A DNA stretch of 64,000 nt from Elioraea tepida. GTDB taxonomy: Bacteria > Pseudomonadota > Alphaproteobacteria > Acetobacterales > Acetobacteraceae. The notes beneath the pieces are model-generated. The model searched no databases, was not told the origin of the DNA, and was given only the letters and a program-made list of their open reading frames with translations. Positions within the stretch are counted from its first letter, which is position 1. Each line of letters opens with the position of its first letter. Positions 44,891 through 55,252 of the stretch are shown here, piece by piece. Location: positions 1,069,001 to 1,133,000 of the forward strand of contig NZ_CP076448.1 in assembly GCF_019203965.1 (NCBI RefSeq), in the 5' to 3' direction. The position numbers and the translations under genes were made by a program.

Positions 44891-46123
44891 TCAACCGGCG
44901 CGGACCGACTCCGCGCTCCGGCCGACGAGGCGGGCATAGAGCTCTGGGTCGGTCGCGCCTTCGGTGCCGAAGAGGAGCACGCGGCTCGACTCGCCGAGGC
45001 GGAGGGAGGAGGCGGCATCCGCGTCGCTCCGGGCAAGCAGCAGGGCGGCGAGCCCAGCCACCGCGCTCTCGCCCGCGACCAGCTTCGGGTCGCCCCCGAC
45101 GCCATCGGCAAGCAGGCGCATGCACGGGGCGACCACCTCGTCCGGCACGGCCATGAAGGCGTGCGCGCGCCACAGGAGCTCGTCGAAAGCGAGGAGCGAC
45201 ACCTCGCCGCAGGCGAGGCCGGCCATCACCGTGTCGAGCTCGCCCTCGACCGCCACCGGGCGGCCCGCCTCGGCGCTTCGGCGGAGGCAGTCGGCCCGGT
45301 CGGGCTCGACGACGACGAGCCTCGGCATCCCCCCCTCGCCGAAGGCGTGGGCGAGTTCGGCGGCGATGGCGGCGGCGACACCGCCCACCCCGCCCGGGGC
45401 GAACACATGCGTCGGCGGGGCGCCGGGAAAGGCCGCGCGCCACTGCCCGAGCGCCTCCGCGGCCATCACCCGGTAGCCGTCCATCACGTCGCAGGGGATC
45501 TCGGTGTAGCCCGGGTAGGACGTGTCGGAGACGACGGTCCAGTCCTCGCGGGCGGCGTCCTCGGCCGCACGGCGCACGGCATCGTCATAGGTGCCCGGGA
45601 CGCGACGCACCTCCGCTCCGAAGCGCGCGATCGCCGCCGCGCGGCCTTCGCTGACGGTCTCGTGGATGTAGATCACCGCCCGGCAGCCGAAGCGCTGCGC
45701 GCCCCAGGCGACCGACCGGCCATGGTTGCCGTCGGTCGCGCAGGTGACGGTGATCGCGCGCGTCCGATCCGCGAAACGCCCGGACGCGAGATCGGCGGAG
45801 GTGGCCGCGATGCCGGAGCCGGCAAGGCGGCGCAGCAGATGCCGCGCCACGGCATAGGCGCCGCCGAGGGCCTTGAAGCTGCCCAGGCCGAACCGGCCGG
45901 CTTCGTCCTTGTAGCCAATCGCGGCGACGCCGATCCGAGAGGCGAGCCCCGGCAGGGGAACGAGCGGCGTCGGCGCGTAGTCGGGCCAGGAGCGTATCTC
46001 GGCAGATGCGGCCTCCCTGCCGGCCTGGTCCAGCACCGGCGCGCCGGCGCGGCCGCGCAGGACGTTGTGGTGCAGCCGGAACGGAGCGGGGGGAAGGAGC
46101 GGCTTGGGCACGATCCAGCGCAA
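44891..46123 (-). CDS. dpaL: Diaminopropionate ammonia-lyase
   Basis: This protein has about 410 residues. The PLP Lys is in GLGSFKALGGAYAV, followed by VTCATDGNHGRSVAWGAQRFG (phosphate-site and DGNHG signature of DAP ammonia-lyase), DTSYPGYTEIPCDVMDGYRVM, and GGVGGVAAAI. It converts 2,3-diaminopropionate to pyruvate and two ammonia. The start is uncertain: TTG at 46123 or GTG at 46111, neither with a good ribosome site; the homologous region begins around NVLRGRAGAPVLD. It lies upstream of the Bug-type receptor on the same strand and is divergent from a small secreted-protein gene. Confidence 0.9.
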   Translation of the reverse strand: MRWIVPKPLLPPAPFRLHHNVLRGRAGAPVLDQAGREAASAEIRSWPDYAPTPLVPLPGLASRIGVAAIGYKDEAGRFGLGSFKALGGAYAVARHLLRRLAGSGIAATSADLASGRFADRTRAITVTCATDGNHGRSVAWGAQRFGCRAVIYIHETVSEGRAAAIARFGAEVRRVPGTYDDAVRRAAEDAAREDWTVVSDTSYPGYTEIPCDVMDGYRVMAAEALGQWRAAFPGAPPTHVFAPGGVGGVAAAIAAELAHAFGEGGMPRLVVVEPDRADCLRRSAEAGRPVAVEGELDTVMAGLACGEVSLLAFDELLWRAHAFMAVPDEVVAPCMRLLADGVGGDPKLVAGESAVAGLAALLLARSDADAASSLRLGESSRVLLFGTEGATDPELYARLVGRSAESVRAG

Positions 46124-46178
46124 GGACGGGGAGGTTGGCCATGAACACCATCCTTCCGATCACGACCGGAGGAAAGAC

Positions 46179-46451
46179 GTGCGTCGGTTCGCCCTCCTTC
46201 TCGCCACCCTCGCCCTTTTGTTCGCGCCCACTGAGCCCGCTCTCGCAGCCGATGACGGCCAAGCGGCCGATGCCCGCGCCTGAGCCGAGTGCCATCGCAA
46301 CGCCGCGCGCCTCGTCGCACGCTACAGCCAGATGTATCCCGAGGACCGGAGAACCGCGCTCGAGGACCTGCTCAAGACCCACCATGCCCCCGATCCGGCC
46401 GAGCGGGCGCGGATCATCGCCTGGCTCGAGACGCAGCTGCCGCGTCGCTGA
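46179..46451 (+). pseudogene. Small periplasmic CXXCH-type (cytochrome c-like) protein with in-frame UGA
   Basis: A GTG at 46179 with an excellent site (GGAGGAAA at 46168-46175) starts a 90-codon frame: signal peptide RRFALLLATLALLFAPTEPALA, then ADDGQAADARA, a TGA at 46281-46283, then AECHRNAARLVARYSQMYP and a helical end with THHAPDPAERARIIAWLE, stopping at 46449-46451. If the TGA were TGC (Cys), the sequence would read CAECH, a haem c attachment motif, and the later HH could supply the distal ligand. The UGA thus falls exactly on a key Cys. It may be a nonsense mutation, a sequence error or, less likely, selenocysteine; I see no convincing SECIS hairpin just downstream. Confidence 0.62.
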
Positions 46452-46532
46452 GATCGCCACTACGTCCGATCCTGTCGTATCCGGCGCCTAGGGTCGCCCG
46501 TGCTGGGTGTGAGAGGCACGCAGGAGGCGGCG

Positions 46533-48605
46533 ATGGACGCAGGGGAACAAAGGGTGATCATCCTCTATGCCCGGGCGGCACTCGCGAATCTCCCCCGGAC
46601 GTCGCGACGCGCCTCCGCTCTCGCCGCCTGGGTCACGAGCTTCGAGGAGGCGCTCGGCCTCGCCGCACGGGCGGGCCGAAGCCGGGCGGCGCAGGCCGAC
46701 CTGTTCGCCGGCGACCGGGCGGAGGCGAATGCCGCCCTGCTCAAGGGCATCGCCGCCCGCCTCGACCGACGCCTCGCCGCGCTTGCCCGCCACCCGCGTT
46801 CGGCGCTCGAGGCGCGGCTTGGGCTGCTCGCCGACGCCGCGGGGCTCGATGCGCACGAGGCGTCGATCCTCGGCCTCGTGCTTCGCTACCGTGTCCACCG
46901 TGCGGTCGAGCGACTGTTCGACCTGTTGTCGGACGCGATGGGCGGGGAGATGCGGCTGACGGCAGACGTGCCGCTGATCGCGCTCCTGCTTGGCCTTCCC
47001 CCCTCCGTGGTCGAGCGCCGGCTCGCCCCCGGCGCTCCGCTCCGCGCCGCCGGCCTCATCACGGTCGAGCCCGATGGTGGCCTGCGCGTGCTCGAACGCC
47101 TCCGCCGCCGCCTCGGCGACCCGCTGGACATCCCCCCCGCCTCGGCCGGGGGCGCCGCCGCCGGCCTCCTTGGCCCGGCCCTGCCGCCGAGCCTTGCGAT
47201 GGAGGATTTCGCCTATCTCGGCGCCGCGGCGACACACGCGGCCGAGCTTCTCGCCGCCGCCGTCCGGCTCCGACGCCCTGGCACGCATGTGCTTCTCTAC
47301 GGGCCGCCGGGGACGGGCAAAACCGAGTTCTGCCGCACTCTCGCCGCAACCATCGGCGTGCCGCTCTACGCCGTCGCCGAGGCAGACGCGGAGGGGAACG
47401 AGCCCGGGCGAAGCGAGCGTCTCGCCGAGCTGCGCTTCGCCCAGAGGCTTCTCGCCGGCGGCACGCCGGCCCTGCTCCTGTTCGACGAGGCGGAGGACCT
47501 GTTCGACGGCGGCTTCGGCGGCCTGTTCGGGGGGGAGCGGTCGCGCGCGCATCTGTTGCGCCTGCTCGAGACCACGCCCGTGCCGATGCTCTGGACCACC
47601 AACAGCGTCCAGGCGCTCGGGCCGGCGGTGGTGCGCCGGATGACCTTCGCTCTCGAGATGCGAATCCCCGACCAGAGCGTGCGCGCCGCCCTCTGGACGC
47701 GCGAACTCGCGCGGTCAGGCATCACGATGGAGAGCCGCGAGGTCGAGCGGCTTGCCCGCGAAGTGCCGGCAGCTCCGGCGATCGCCGCCTCGGCGGTCGC
47801 GGCGGCGGCGATGACGGGCGGCGGGGCGGAGGCGGTGCGGCTCGGCGCGCTGTCGGTCGCGCGCGCGATGGCGGGCGGCGCCCTGCCAGTCGCCGAGCTC
47901 GAGGGCGAACAGGGCTTCGACCCGGATCTCGCCGCCGCTGACCACGACCTCGCGGCGCTCGCCGAGCTTCTGGCCCGGCCGGGCGCGCCGCGCGCCGTCT
48001 CGCTCCTGCTCTCGGGCCCTCCTGGCACCGGCAAGAGCGCGTTCGCGCGCCACCTCGCCGCGCGGCTCGGGCTGCGGCCGATGGTGCGGCGCGCCTCCGA
48101 TCTCCTCTCACGCTTCGTCGGCGGCAGCGAGCAGGCGATCGCTGCTTGCTTCGCCGAGGCGCGCGAGCGCGGCACCTTCCTGATCATCGACGAGGCGGAC
48201 GGCCTCCTGGGCGACCGGCGCGCCGCCACCCAGGCCTGGGAAGTCACGCAGGTGAACGAGCTCCTGACCTGGATGGAGCACCACCCGCTCCCCTTCGCCT
48301 GCACCACCAACCTGCCCGATCGGCTCGACCCCGCCTGCCTGCGCCGGTTCCTCGTCAAAATACGCTTCGCGCCGCTCGATGCCGCGCGCGCCCGCGCGGC
48401 CTATCGCCGCTTCTTCGGCCGCGAGGCTCCCAAAGGGCTCGACACTCTGCCCCCGCTCGTGCCCGCCGATCTCGCCCTCGCCGCCCGCAAGGCGCGGCTC
48501 TTCGGAAGGGAGGATGACGACGACACGGTCCTCGCCCTTCTGCGCGACGAGGCCTTGGCGCGCGGCGGGCCGGCGGCGCCGATCGGCTTCCGTCTCGCCG
48601 GGTGA
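46533..48605 (+). CDS. Twin AAA ATPase of unknown function
   Basis: This protein has 690 residues from the ATG at 46533 (AGGAGG at 46522-46527); a GTG at 46500 is in frame but has no site. Residues 1-230 are helical and of no recognised family. AAA module 1 has Walker A LLYGPPGTGKTEFC near 252 and Walker B LLLFDEAEDLF near 314. Module 2 has LLSGPPGTGKSAFARHLA near 494, Walker B FLIIDEADGLL near 549 and sensor-region text FACTTNLPDRLDPACLRR. Both sites look active. The layout recalls Cdc48-like or remodelling ATPases. A WYL regulator follows 72 bp downstream on the same strand, and the pairing probably marks a functional unit (stress response or defence are possibilities, not shown). Confidence 0.85.
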   Translation: MDAGEQRVIILYARAALANLPRTSRRASALAAWVTSFEEALGLAARAGRSRAAQADLFAGDRAEANAALLKGIAARLDRRLAALARHPRSALEARLGLLADAAGLDAHEASILGLVLRYRVHRAVERLFDLLSDAMGGEMRLTADVPLIALLLGLPPSVVERRLAPGAPLRAAGLITVEPDGGLRVLERLRRRLGDPLDIPPASAGGAAAGLLGPALPPSLAMEDFAYLGAAATHAAELLAAAVRLRRPGTHVLLYGPPGTGKTEFCRTLAATIGVPLYAVAEADAEGNEPGRSERLAELRFAQRLLAGGTPALLLFDEAEDLFDGGFGGLFGGERSRAHLLRLLETTPVPMLWTTNSVQALGPAVVRRMTFALEMRIPDQSVRAALWTRELARSGITMESREVERLAREVPAAPAIAASAVAAAAMTGGGAEAVRLGALSVARAMAGGALPVAELEGEQGFDPDLAAADHDLAALAELLARPGAPRAVSLLLSGPPGTGKSAFARHLAARLGLRPMVRRASDLLSRFVGGSEQAIAACFAEARERGTFLIIDEADGLLGDRRAATQAWEVTQVNELLTWMEHHPLPFACTTNLPDRLDPACLRRFLVKIRFAPLDAARARAAYRRFFGREAPKGLDTLPPLVPADLALAARKARLFGREDDDDTVLALLRDEALARGGPAAPIGFRLAG

Positions 48606-48677
48606 GGGTATTTCCGTAGCGTGACACCCTCCCCATATCCGGCCGCTGGTGAGAGGCAGGCGGGAATTCGACGCGCT

Positions 48678-49676
48678 ATGCATTACCTGAAGCTCGAGAA
48701 CATTCTCCGGCTTGCCCTCGCCTTCCAGGGCACACGCGAAGGCCTCTCGCTCGCGGACATCCAGCAGAGCTTCAACGTCGGCCGACGCACGGCGGAGCGG
48801 ATGCGCGATGCGGTCGCGCGGGTGTTCCCCCAGTTCGAGCGGTGCGACAACGGCGAGCGCGTGCGGCGCTGGCGCCTGCCGCAGGGAACGCTCGGCGGCC
48901 TTGTCGCGCTGAGCGCCGAGGAGCTCGCCGCGATCGAGGCCGCGGCGGCGGAGTGGCGGGGGCGCGGGCTCGAGGAGCGGGCCGCCGCGCTCGACTCCGC
49001 GTCCGCCAAGCTTCGGGCCATGACCCGGCCGGATCATCTCCGGCGCGTCGAGCCCGATCTCGAGGTCCTGATGGAGGCGGAGGGCAGCGCGCTTCGCCCG
49101 GGGCCGAGGCCCACCCTGCCGGAGGGCATCCTCGCTCTCCTGCGCCGCGGCATCCTCGGCTGCCTGCCGCTCACCATGGACTATCGCTCCCGCGGCGCGC
49201 CTGAGGCCGCGCGGATCACCGTCCACCCCTACGGCCTTCTCTACGGCAGCCGGCCCTTGCTTGTCGCCGCACCCGAGCCCTGGACCGAACCGCGCCTCTA
49301 TCGGCTCGACCGGATGTCGTCGCTCGAGCTCGGCAACATCCCCTTTGTCCGCCGCGCCGACTTCTCGCTCAAGGCCTTCGCGCAGCGTGCTTTCGCCACC
49401 TTCCAGGAGGCGCCGTTCGACGTGGTGCTCCGCTTCGATGCCGAAACGGCCGCGGAGGCCGCGCAGTGGCGCTTCCACCCGACCCAGACCACCGAGCGCG
49501 ACGCCGAGGGGCGGCTGATCGTCCGCTTCCATGCGGGTGGGGCGCAGGAGATGTGTTGGCACATCTTCACCTGGGGCACGTCGGTGGAAATCCTGAGCCC
49601 CGAGGCCCTGCGCGAGCAGCTCTGCGCCCTGCTTCAGGCCGCGCTCGACCACCACACCGGGCTCAACGCCGGCTGA
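48678..49676 (+). CDS. WYL domain transcriptional regulator
   Basis: This protein has 332 residues; the ATG at 48678 opens MHYLKLENILRLALAFQ; a GTG at 48621 is in frame but gives an atypical start. Residues 1-65 are a winged helix (GLSLADIQQSFNVGRRTAERMRD). Residues about 150-220 form the Sm-like WYL domain (LPLTMDYRSRG, ITVHPYGLLYGSRPLLVAA, LYRLDRMSSLEL), with the name-giving WYL residues replaced by RPLLV. The C-terminal WCX region ends HIFTWGTSVEILSPEALREQL. Such regulators sense nucleotides or nucleic acid fragments and often control defence or DNA-damage loci. It is probably the regulator of the AAA gene upstream. Confidence 0.88.
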   Translation: MHYLKLENILRLALAFQGTREGLSLADIQQSFNVGRRTAERMRDAVARVFPQFERCDNGERVRRWRLPQGTLGGLVALSAEELAAIEAAAAEWRGRGLEERAAALDSASAKLRAMTRPDHLRRVEPDLEVLMEAEGSALRPGPRPTLPEGILALLRRGILGCLPLTMDYRSRGAPEAARITVHPYGLLYGSRPLLVAAPEPWTEPRLYRLDRMSSLELGNIPFVRRADFSLKAFAQRAFATFQEAPFDVVLRFDAETAAEAAQWRFHPTQTTERDAEGRLIVRFHAGGAQEMCWHIFTWGTSVEILSPEALREQLCALLQAALDHHTGLNAG

Positions 49677-50682
49677 ACACTTCGGCGAGGAAGCGTCCGA
49701 GATCGGCGTTCGAGCGCGCCCTCACCTCCGGGTCGCCGCGGATGAGATAGGGGCGGTTCTCCACGCAAAGGCCGAGGATGATGGCGCGGCTGATCCGCCC
49801 CGCCATCACGAGGCCGCTCGAGCGGTCACGCACCGAACCGTCGCGCGCGAGCTCGAGGTCGCAGCCGTTCAGAAGTCGCCCGATCCGAACCGGGCCCCAG
49901 GCCCCGTCCCACTGGTTCGCGGCGCCCTCATAGGCGATCACCTCCACCGTGCTGCCGCCCGAGCGGAAGGCCTCGGCCGCTGCCGCGCAGCGCGCGGGGT
50001 CGATCAGCTCGTCCTCGGTGCCGTAGAGCATCAGAAGCGGCGCGCCGGTGGTGCGCGGCTCCTCGAAGCGTGCGATGCAGGGGCCGTAGAACGCGACATG
50101 GGCGGCGAAGCGTTCGCCGCCCTGGCCGAAGGCGCGGGCGGCCGTCTCTGAAAGCCCGTACATCGACGCCATCGCACCATAGGAGAAGCCGATCAGCGCC
50201 ACGCGGCGCGGGTCTGCCTCACCGGCCTCGACGAGGAACCGAAGCCCCGCCTAGGCATCGGCAAGCAGCATGCTCTCGGTGATGTTGAGGAGCCGGTCGA
50301 CGAAGGAGGTGGCGCGGTCGCGCCGCGCGGCGAAGCTGTCGACCGCGAGAGCGGTGATGCCCATGGCGGCGAACTGCGCGCCATAGGTGCGCTCGCGCGG
50401 CCAGAGCAGACCACCCGAGCCGTGGAGCATGATCACCGCCGGAGGCGGCGGAGCACCTGGGACGCGCCGGGCCGGAAAGAGGATCCCCCGCGCCGTCGCC
50501 TGCTCCGCCACCCCCCAGAGCGCCTCCTGAGGCGTGAACGGGCTTGTGCTCGGCCACGTGACCTCCCGCCCCTCGACGAGGCTCTCGCCCTCCGGCCAGG
50601 GAGGGAGCAGGGCCGAGAGGTCCGCCGCCCGCATCTCCACCGTGGAGAGGAGGGCGACGAGAGCGGCGAGGAGGCGGAGCAT
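49663..50682 (-). pseudogene. Dienelactone hydrolase family protein with in-frame amber codon
   Basis: The ATG at 50682 follows GGAAGG. The signal peptide (LRLLAALVALLSTVEMRA) and core (AVIMLHGSGGLLWPRERTYG) run to a TAG at 50251-50253, where homologues would be expected to have an aromatic residue (LLADAxAGLRFLVEAGEADPRR). The same frame then continues without further break: nucleophile elbow ALIGFSYGAM (Ser), acid LYGTEDELIDP, and stop at 49663, 340 codons in total. At the catalytic His position the text reads YEGAANQWD, with Asn where His is expected. The stop plus a lost catalytic residue favour decay. The gene overlaps the WYL gene end by 14 bp, tail to tail. Confidence 0.78.
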
Positions 50683-50775
50683 CGAACCTTCCATGACCGT
50701 GGCGGGGCGGCTTGCGCGGGCAGACAGGGCACGCGATGAAGCCTCGGGCGAAGAAGAGCGGGGAAGGCGAAGGCG

Positions 50776-51759
50776 ATGCGGGTGACGATCACGGGAGCGG
50801 CGGGATTCCTCGGCCGGAAGGTCGCTGGCAGGCTCGCTCTCGAGGGCAAGCTGGGCGCGCGCGAGATCACGGCGATGACGCTGTTCGACCTCGTGCCCCC
50901 GAAGGCGCCCGAGGGCGCCCGCTTCCCCGTCACCTGCCTTGCCGGCGACATCGCCGATCCGGCCCACACCGCCCGCCTCGCCGAACGCGACACGGGCGTG
51001 GTGTTTCACCTAGCCGCCGTCGTCTCCGCCCAGGCCGAGGCAGATTTCGACCTCGGCTGGCGCGTCAATCTCGACGGCACGCGCGCCGTGCTCGAGGCCT
51101 GCCGGCGCGCGGGATCACGCCCGCGGGTGGTGTTCACCTCCTCGGTCGCCTCCTTCTCGGGCGGGCAACAGGCGGTGGTCGGCGATACGACCCGCCCTGT
51201 GCCCGGAAACAGCTATGGCGCGCAGAAGGCGGCCGGCGAGCTTCTCGTGCACGACTACTCGCGCAAGGGCTTCATCGACGGTGTGTCGATGAGGCTGCCG
51301 ACGGTCGTGGTGCGGCCGGGCCGTCCGAACCGCGCCGCCTCCTCCTTCGCAAGCTCGATCCTGCGCGAGCCCTTCCTCGGCGAGGAGGCCGCCCTGCCGG
51401 TGCCGGAGGACTTCGCGCTCTGGATTGCCTCGCCGCGGGCGGCGACGGACTGGCTGATCCACGCCGCCGCGATGGACACGCGCGCGCTCGGGCTCGACCG
51501 CGGCATCAACCCGCCGGGGCTGACCGTGACCGTTCGCGAAATGCTCGAGGTGCTTCGCTCGGTCGGCGGGCATGACGCGATGCGGCTCATCAGCCGGGTC
51601 GACGACCCGGAGGTGGCCGCGATCGTCGGCACCTGGCCCGCGCGGTTCGATCACGCCCGTGCTCTGGCCCTTGGGTTCCGGACGCACGAGGGGCTCGAGG
51701 CGGTGGTGCGGGCCTTCCTCGAGGACGACCTCGCCGAGACGCGCGCGATGCGAGGATGA
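50776..51759 (+). CDS. denD: D-erythronate dehydrogenase (DenD-like NAD-dependent epimerase/dehydratase)
   Basis: This protein has 327 residues, an extended SDR: cofactor loop ITGAAGFLGRKVAGRL, FHLAAVVSAQAEADFDLGW, catalytic VVFTSSVASFSG and the Tyr-Lys pair in NSYGAQKAAGELLVHDYSRKG. The marker segments VRPGRPNRAASSFASSI and GINPPGLTVTVREML match DenD, which oxidises D-erythronate to 2-oxo-tetronate with NAD. The usual pathway partners (OtnK kinase, OtnC decarboxylase, OtnI isomerase) are not in the window, so the pathway may be split or the substrate different. It is divergent from the broken hydrolase gene. Confidence 0.85.
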   Translation: MRVTITGAAGFLGRKVAGRLALEGKLGAREITAMTLFDLVPPKAPEGARFPVTCLAGDIADPAHTARLAERDTGVVFHLAAVVSAQAEADFDLGWRVNLDGTRAVLEACRRAGSRPRVVFTSSVASFSGGQQAVVGDTTRPVPGNSYGAQKAAGELLVHDYSRKGFIDGVSMRLPTVVVRPGRPNRAASSFASSILREPFLGEEAALPVPEDFALWIASPRAATDWLIHAAAMDTRALGLDRGINPPGLTVTVREMLEVLRSVGGHDAMRLISRVDDPEVAAIVGTWPARFDHARALALGFRTHEGLEAVVRAFLEDDLAETRAMRG

Positions 51760-51816
51760 GCTGGTCGGGGCCCGCTGCCGATCGGCCGGGGCGGGCGCGG
51801 GACGCCCGGGCGTGCC

Positions 51817-52608
51817 TCAGCCGAGGCGGCGGGGTAAGGCGAAGCTCACGTCGCGGTTGACATCCTTGTAGAGCAGATACTCCGCCACCTCGGAGCCGAT
51901 GGCGTAGATCTGCTGCGGCAGGAAGGGGCCCATCCAGACGAAATCCCCGGCCCAGAGCTCGTGCCAGTCGCGGCCGAGGAGCTGCAGAGCCTGGCCCTGG
52001 AGCATGATGAGGCCGTGCTCCATAATGTGCGTCTCCACGCACCAGAAATGCGCGCCGGGCGCGTCGGCCATGATGGTCATCTCGAAGTCCATCGAGAGGT
52101 CGCCGGTGCCGAGCAGGAGCAGGCGCCAGCGTGTGCCATGGTCCTCGCGCTCGGCGGTGTCGCGATGGCCGGTGCGAAGGCCGGGGCGGGCGACGCCGGG
52201 GACAGGCTCGTAGGGCCGCTTCACCCAGATCGCGCGCGCCTCCGCCTCGGCGGTGGCGGCGAGCGCATAGGCCGTGCCGGCAGGGATGAAGGCGTAGCCT
52301 TCCGGCGTGAGGGTCATCCGTCGCCCCTCCGCCTCAAGGGTGAAACGACCCTGCGCGACGTAGAAGAAGTGCTCGAGCCCGTCATCGAGCGCGCCGGCGC
52401 TGCCGCGGCCTGGGGGGGCGATCAGCAACGCCTGGGCGAAGCGCGCTCCCATCGCAGGCGAGGTCTGGAACCGGATGATGCAGCCGGGCTAGCCGGGCAG
52501 GAGGCTGTCCATGATCCCCTCGGGCGGGAGGACGGCGTAGTGGGGCGTGAGCAGCGTTCGGTTGTGGCCGATGATGCCTGGCGGCGGATTAGCGGTTGGC
52601 GTGCGCAT
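51817..52608 (-). pseudogene. (S)-ureidoglycine aminohydrolase-like bicupin with in-frame amber codon
   Basis: The ATG at 52608 follows GAGGA. The frame reads IIGHNRTLLTPHYAVLPPEG, then SLLPG, a TAG at 52489-52491, and continues PGCIIRFQTSPAMGARFAQ through two cupin domains (EHFFYVAQGRFTLEA and VETHIMEHGLIMLQGQA) to 51817, 263 codons if read through. The family has Trp in the LPGW motif, so TGG to TAG by one G-to-A change explains the stop. An internal ATG at 52452 could still express the cupin part. UGAH releases ammonia from ureidoglycine in purine breakdown; no other purine catabolic gene is here. Confidence 0.8.
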
Positions 52609-52838
52609 GGAATGTCCTCGGGGGCGGGACCTTGGACGAACCATGCCCCGCGGCGCGGGTCAATCGAGGGCGGAGCGGTCGGGCGGGGCGGCGCATGGCG
52701 CGACCTATGCTGGGTGCGTGCAGCGAAGGCGGACTCCGGTCGGACCCATGGTGCAGAGCGTTCCTGCGCCAGAGCGATGCGGCCCCCCTCGGACGATCGG
52801 AGCAGAGTGGGCGGAACCCGGCCGGGGTCCTGATCGGG

Positions 52839-53102
52839 TCAGCGCCGAGGCAGGTAGCGCTTGTTGCCCGACGGGGTGATGTACTAGACGCCGCCGCGCG
52901 GCCCGACACAGGGCGCCGTCGGCGTGCAGGCCTGGCCCGGCGCGGTGTTCGGCCCAGAGGGTCTTGCGGCCCTCTGAGAATGCAGTTGGTCATAGCAGCG
53001 GAGCCGCGCGGCAGGATCGATGATCGCGGCGCAATTCGTCTGCGCGGCCGAAACGGATGCCCAGCACAGCGCAATCAGCACGGTGACACCGAGTTTTCGC
53101 AT
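52839..53102 (-). pseudogene. Small secreted protein with GPRGG...YYITPSGNKRY motif and in-frame amber codon
   Basis: The ATG at 53102 begins a signal peptide ([18 protein letters not shown]), followed by NCAAIIDPAARLRCYDQL (a two-Cys motif), a Ser/Pro/Gln spacer with two further Cys and CVGPRGGV. A TAG at 52884-52886 interrupts, and the same frame goes on YITPSGNKRYLPRR to a TGA at 52839-52841. Basic C-terminal motifs of the form GPRGGxYYIxxxGxKxYV are common in short secreted or nuclease-associated proteins, and the stop sits inside this motif at a position usually held by Tyr or Arg. The truncated product would lose only the tail. Confidence 0.62.
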
Positions 53103-53280
53103 GCCCAGCCACCAAGTTGGCGTGCCTGAGGCACCCCAGTCATACAGACAAGACGAGGTTCGGTGGCCGCCACCACGAACCAAGGGCAGGGCCAAGCATC
53201 ATCGAGCCTCCCGGTATTGGCGCAGCGCAGGGCGGGCCGCGTCAATCCGGAGGGCGACCCTGGTCGCCCTCCGGCCGTGA

Positions 53281-55206
<1,926 letters not shown>

Positions 55207-55252
55207 CGATTCCTCACGCGTTGGTTGGCGGGGACATGAACGCCCCCCTACC

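Noticed and set aside
46284-46330. SECIS element after the UGA of the CXXCH protein
   Set aside because: Only a 4-bp GUGC/GCAC pairing with a large loop was found by eye, which is too weak to claim selenocysteine insertion.
46141-46491. Plus-strand frame starting ATGAACACC
   Set aside because: It is Ser/Pro/Arg-rich without motifs and overlaps the better supported GTG frame with signal peptide at 46179.
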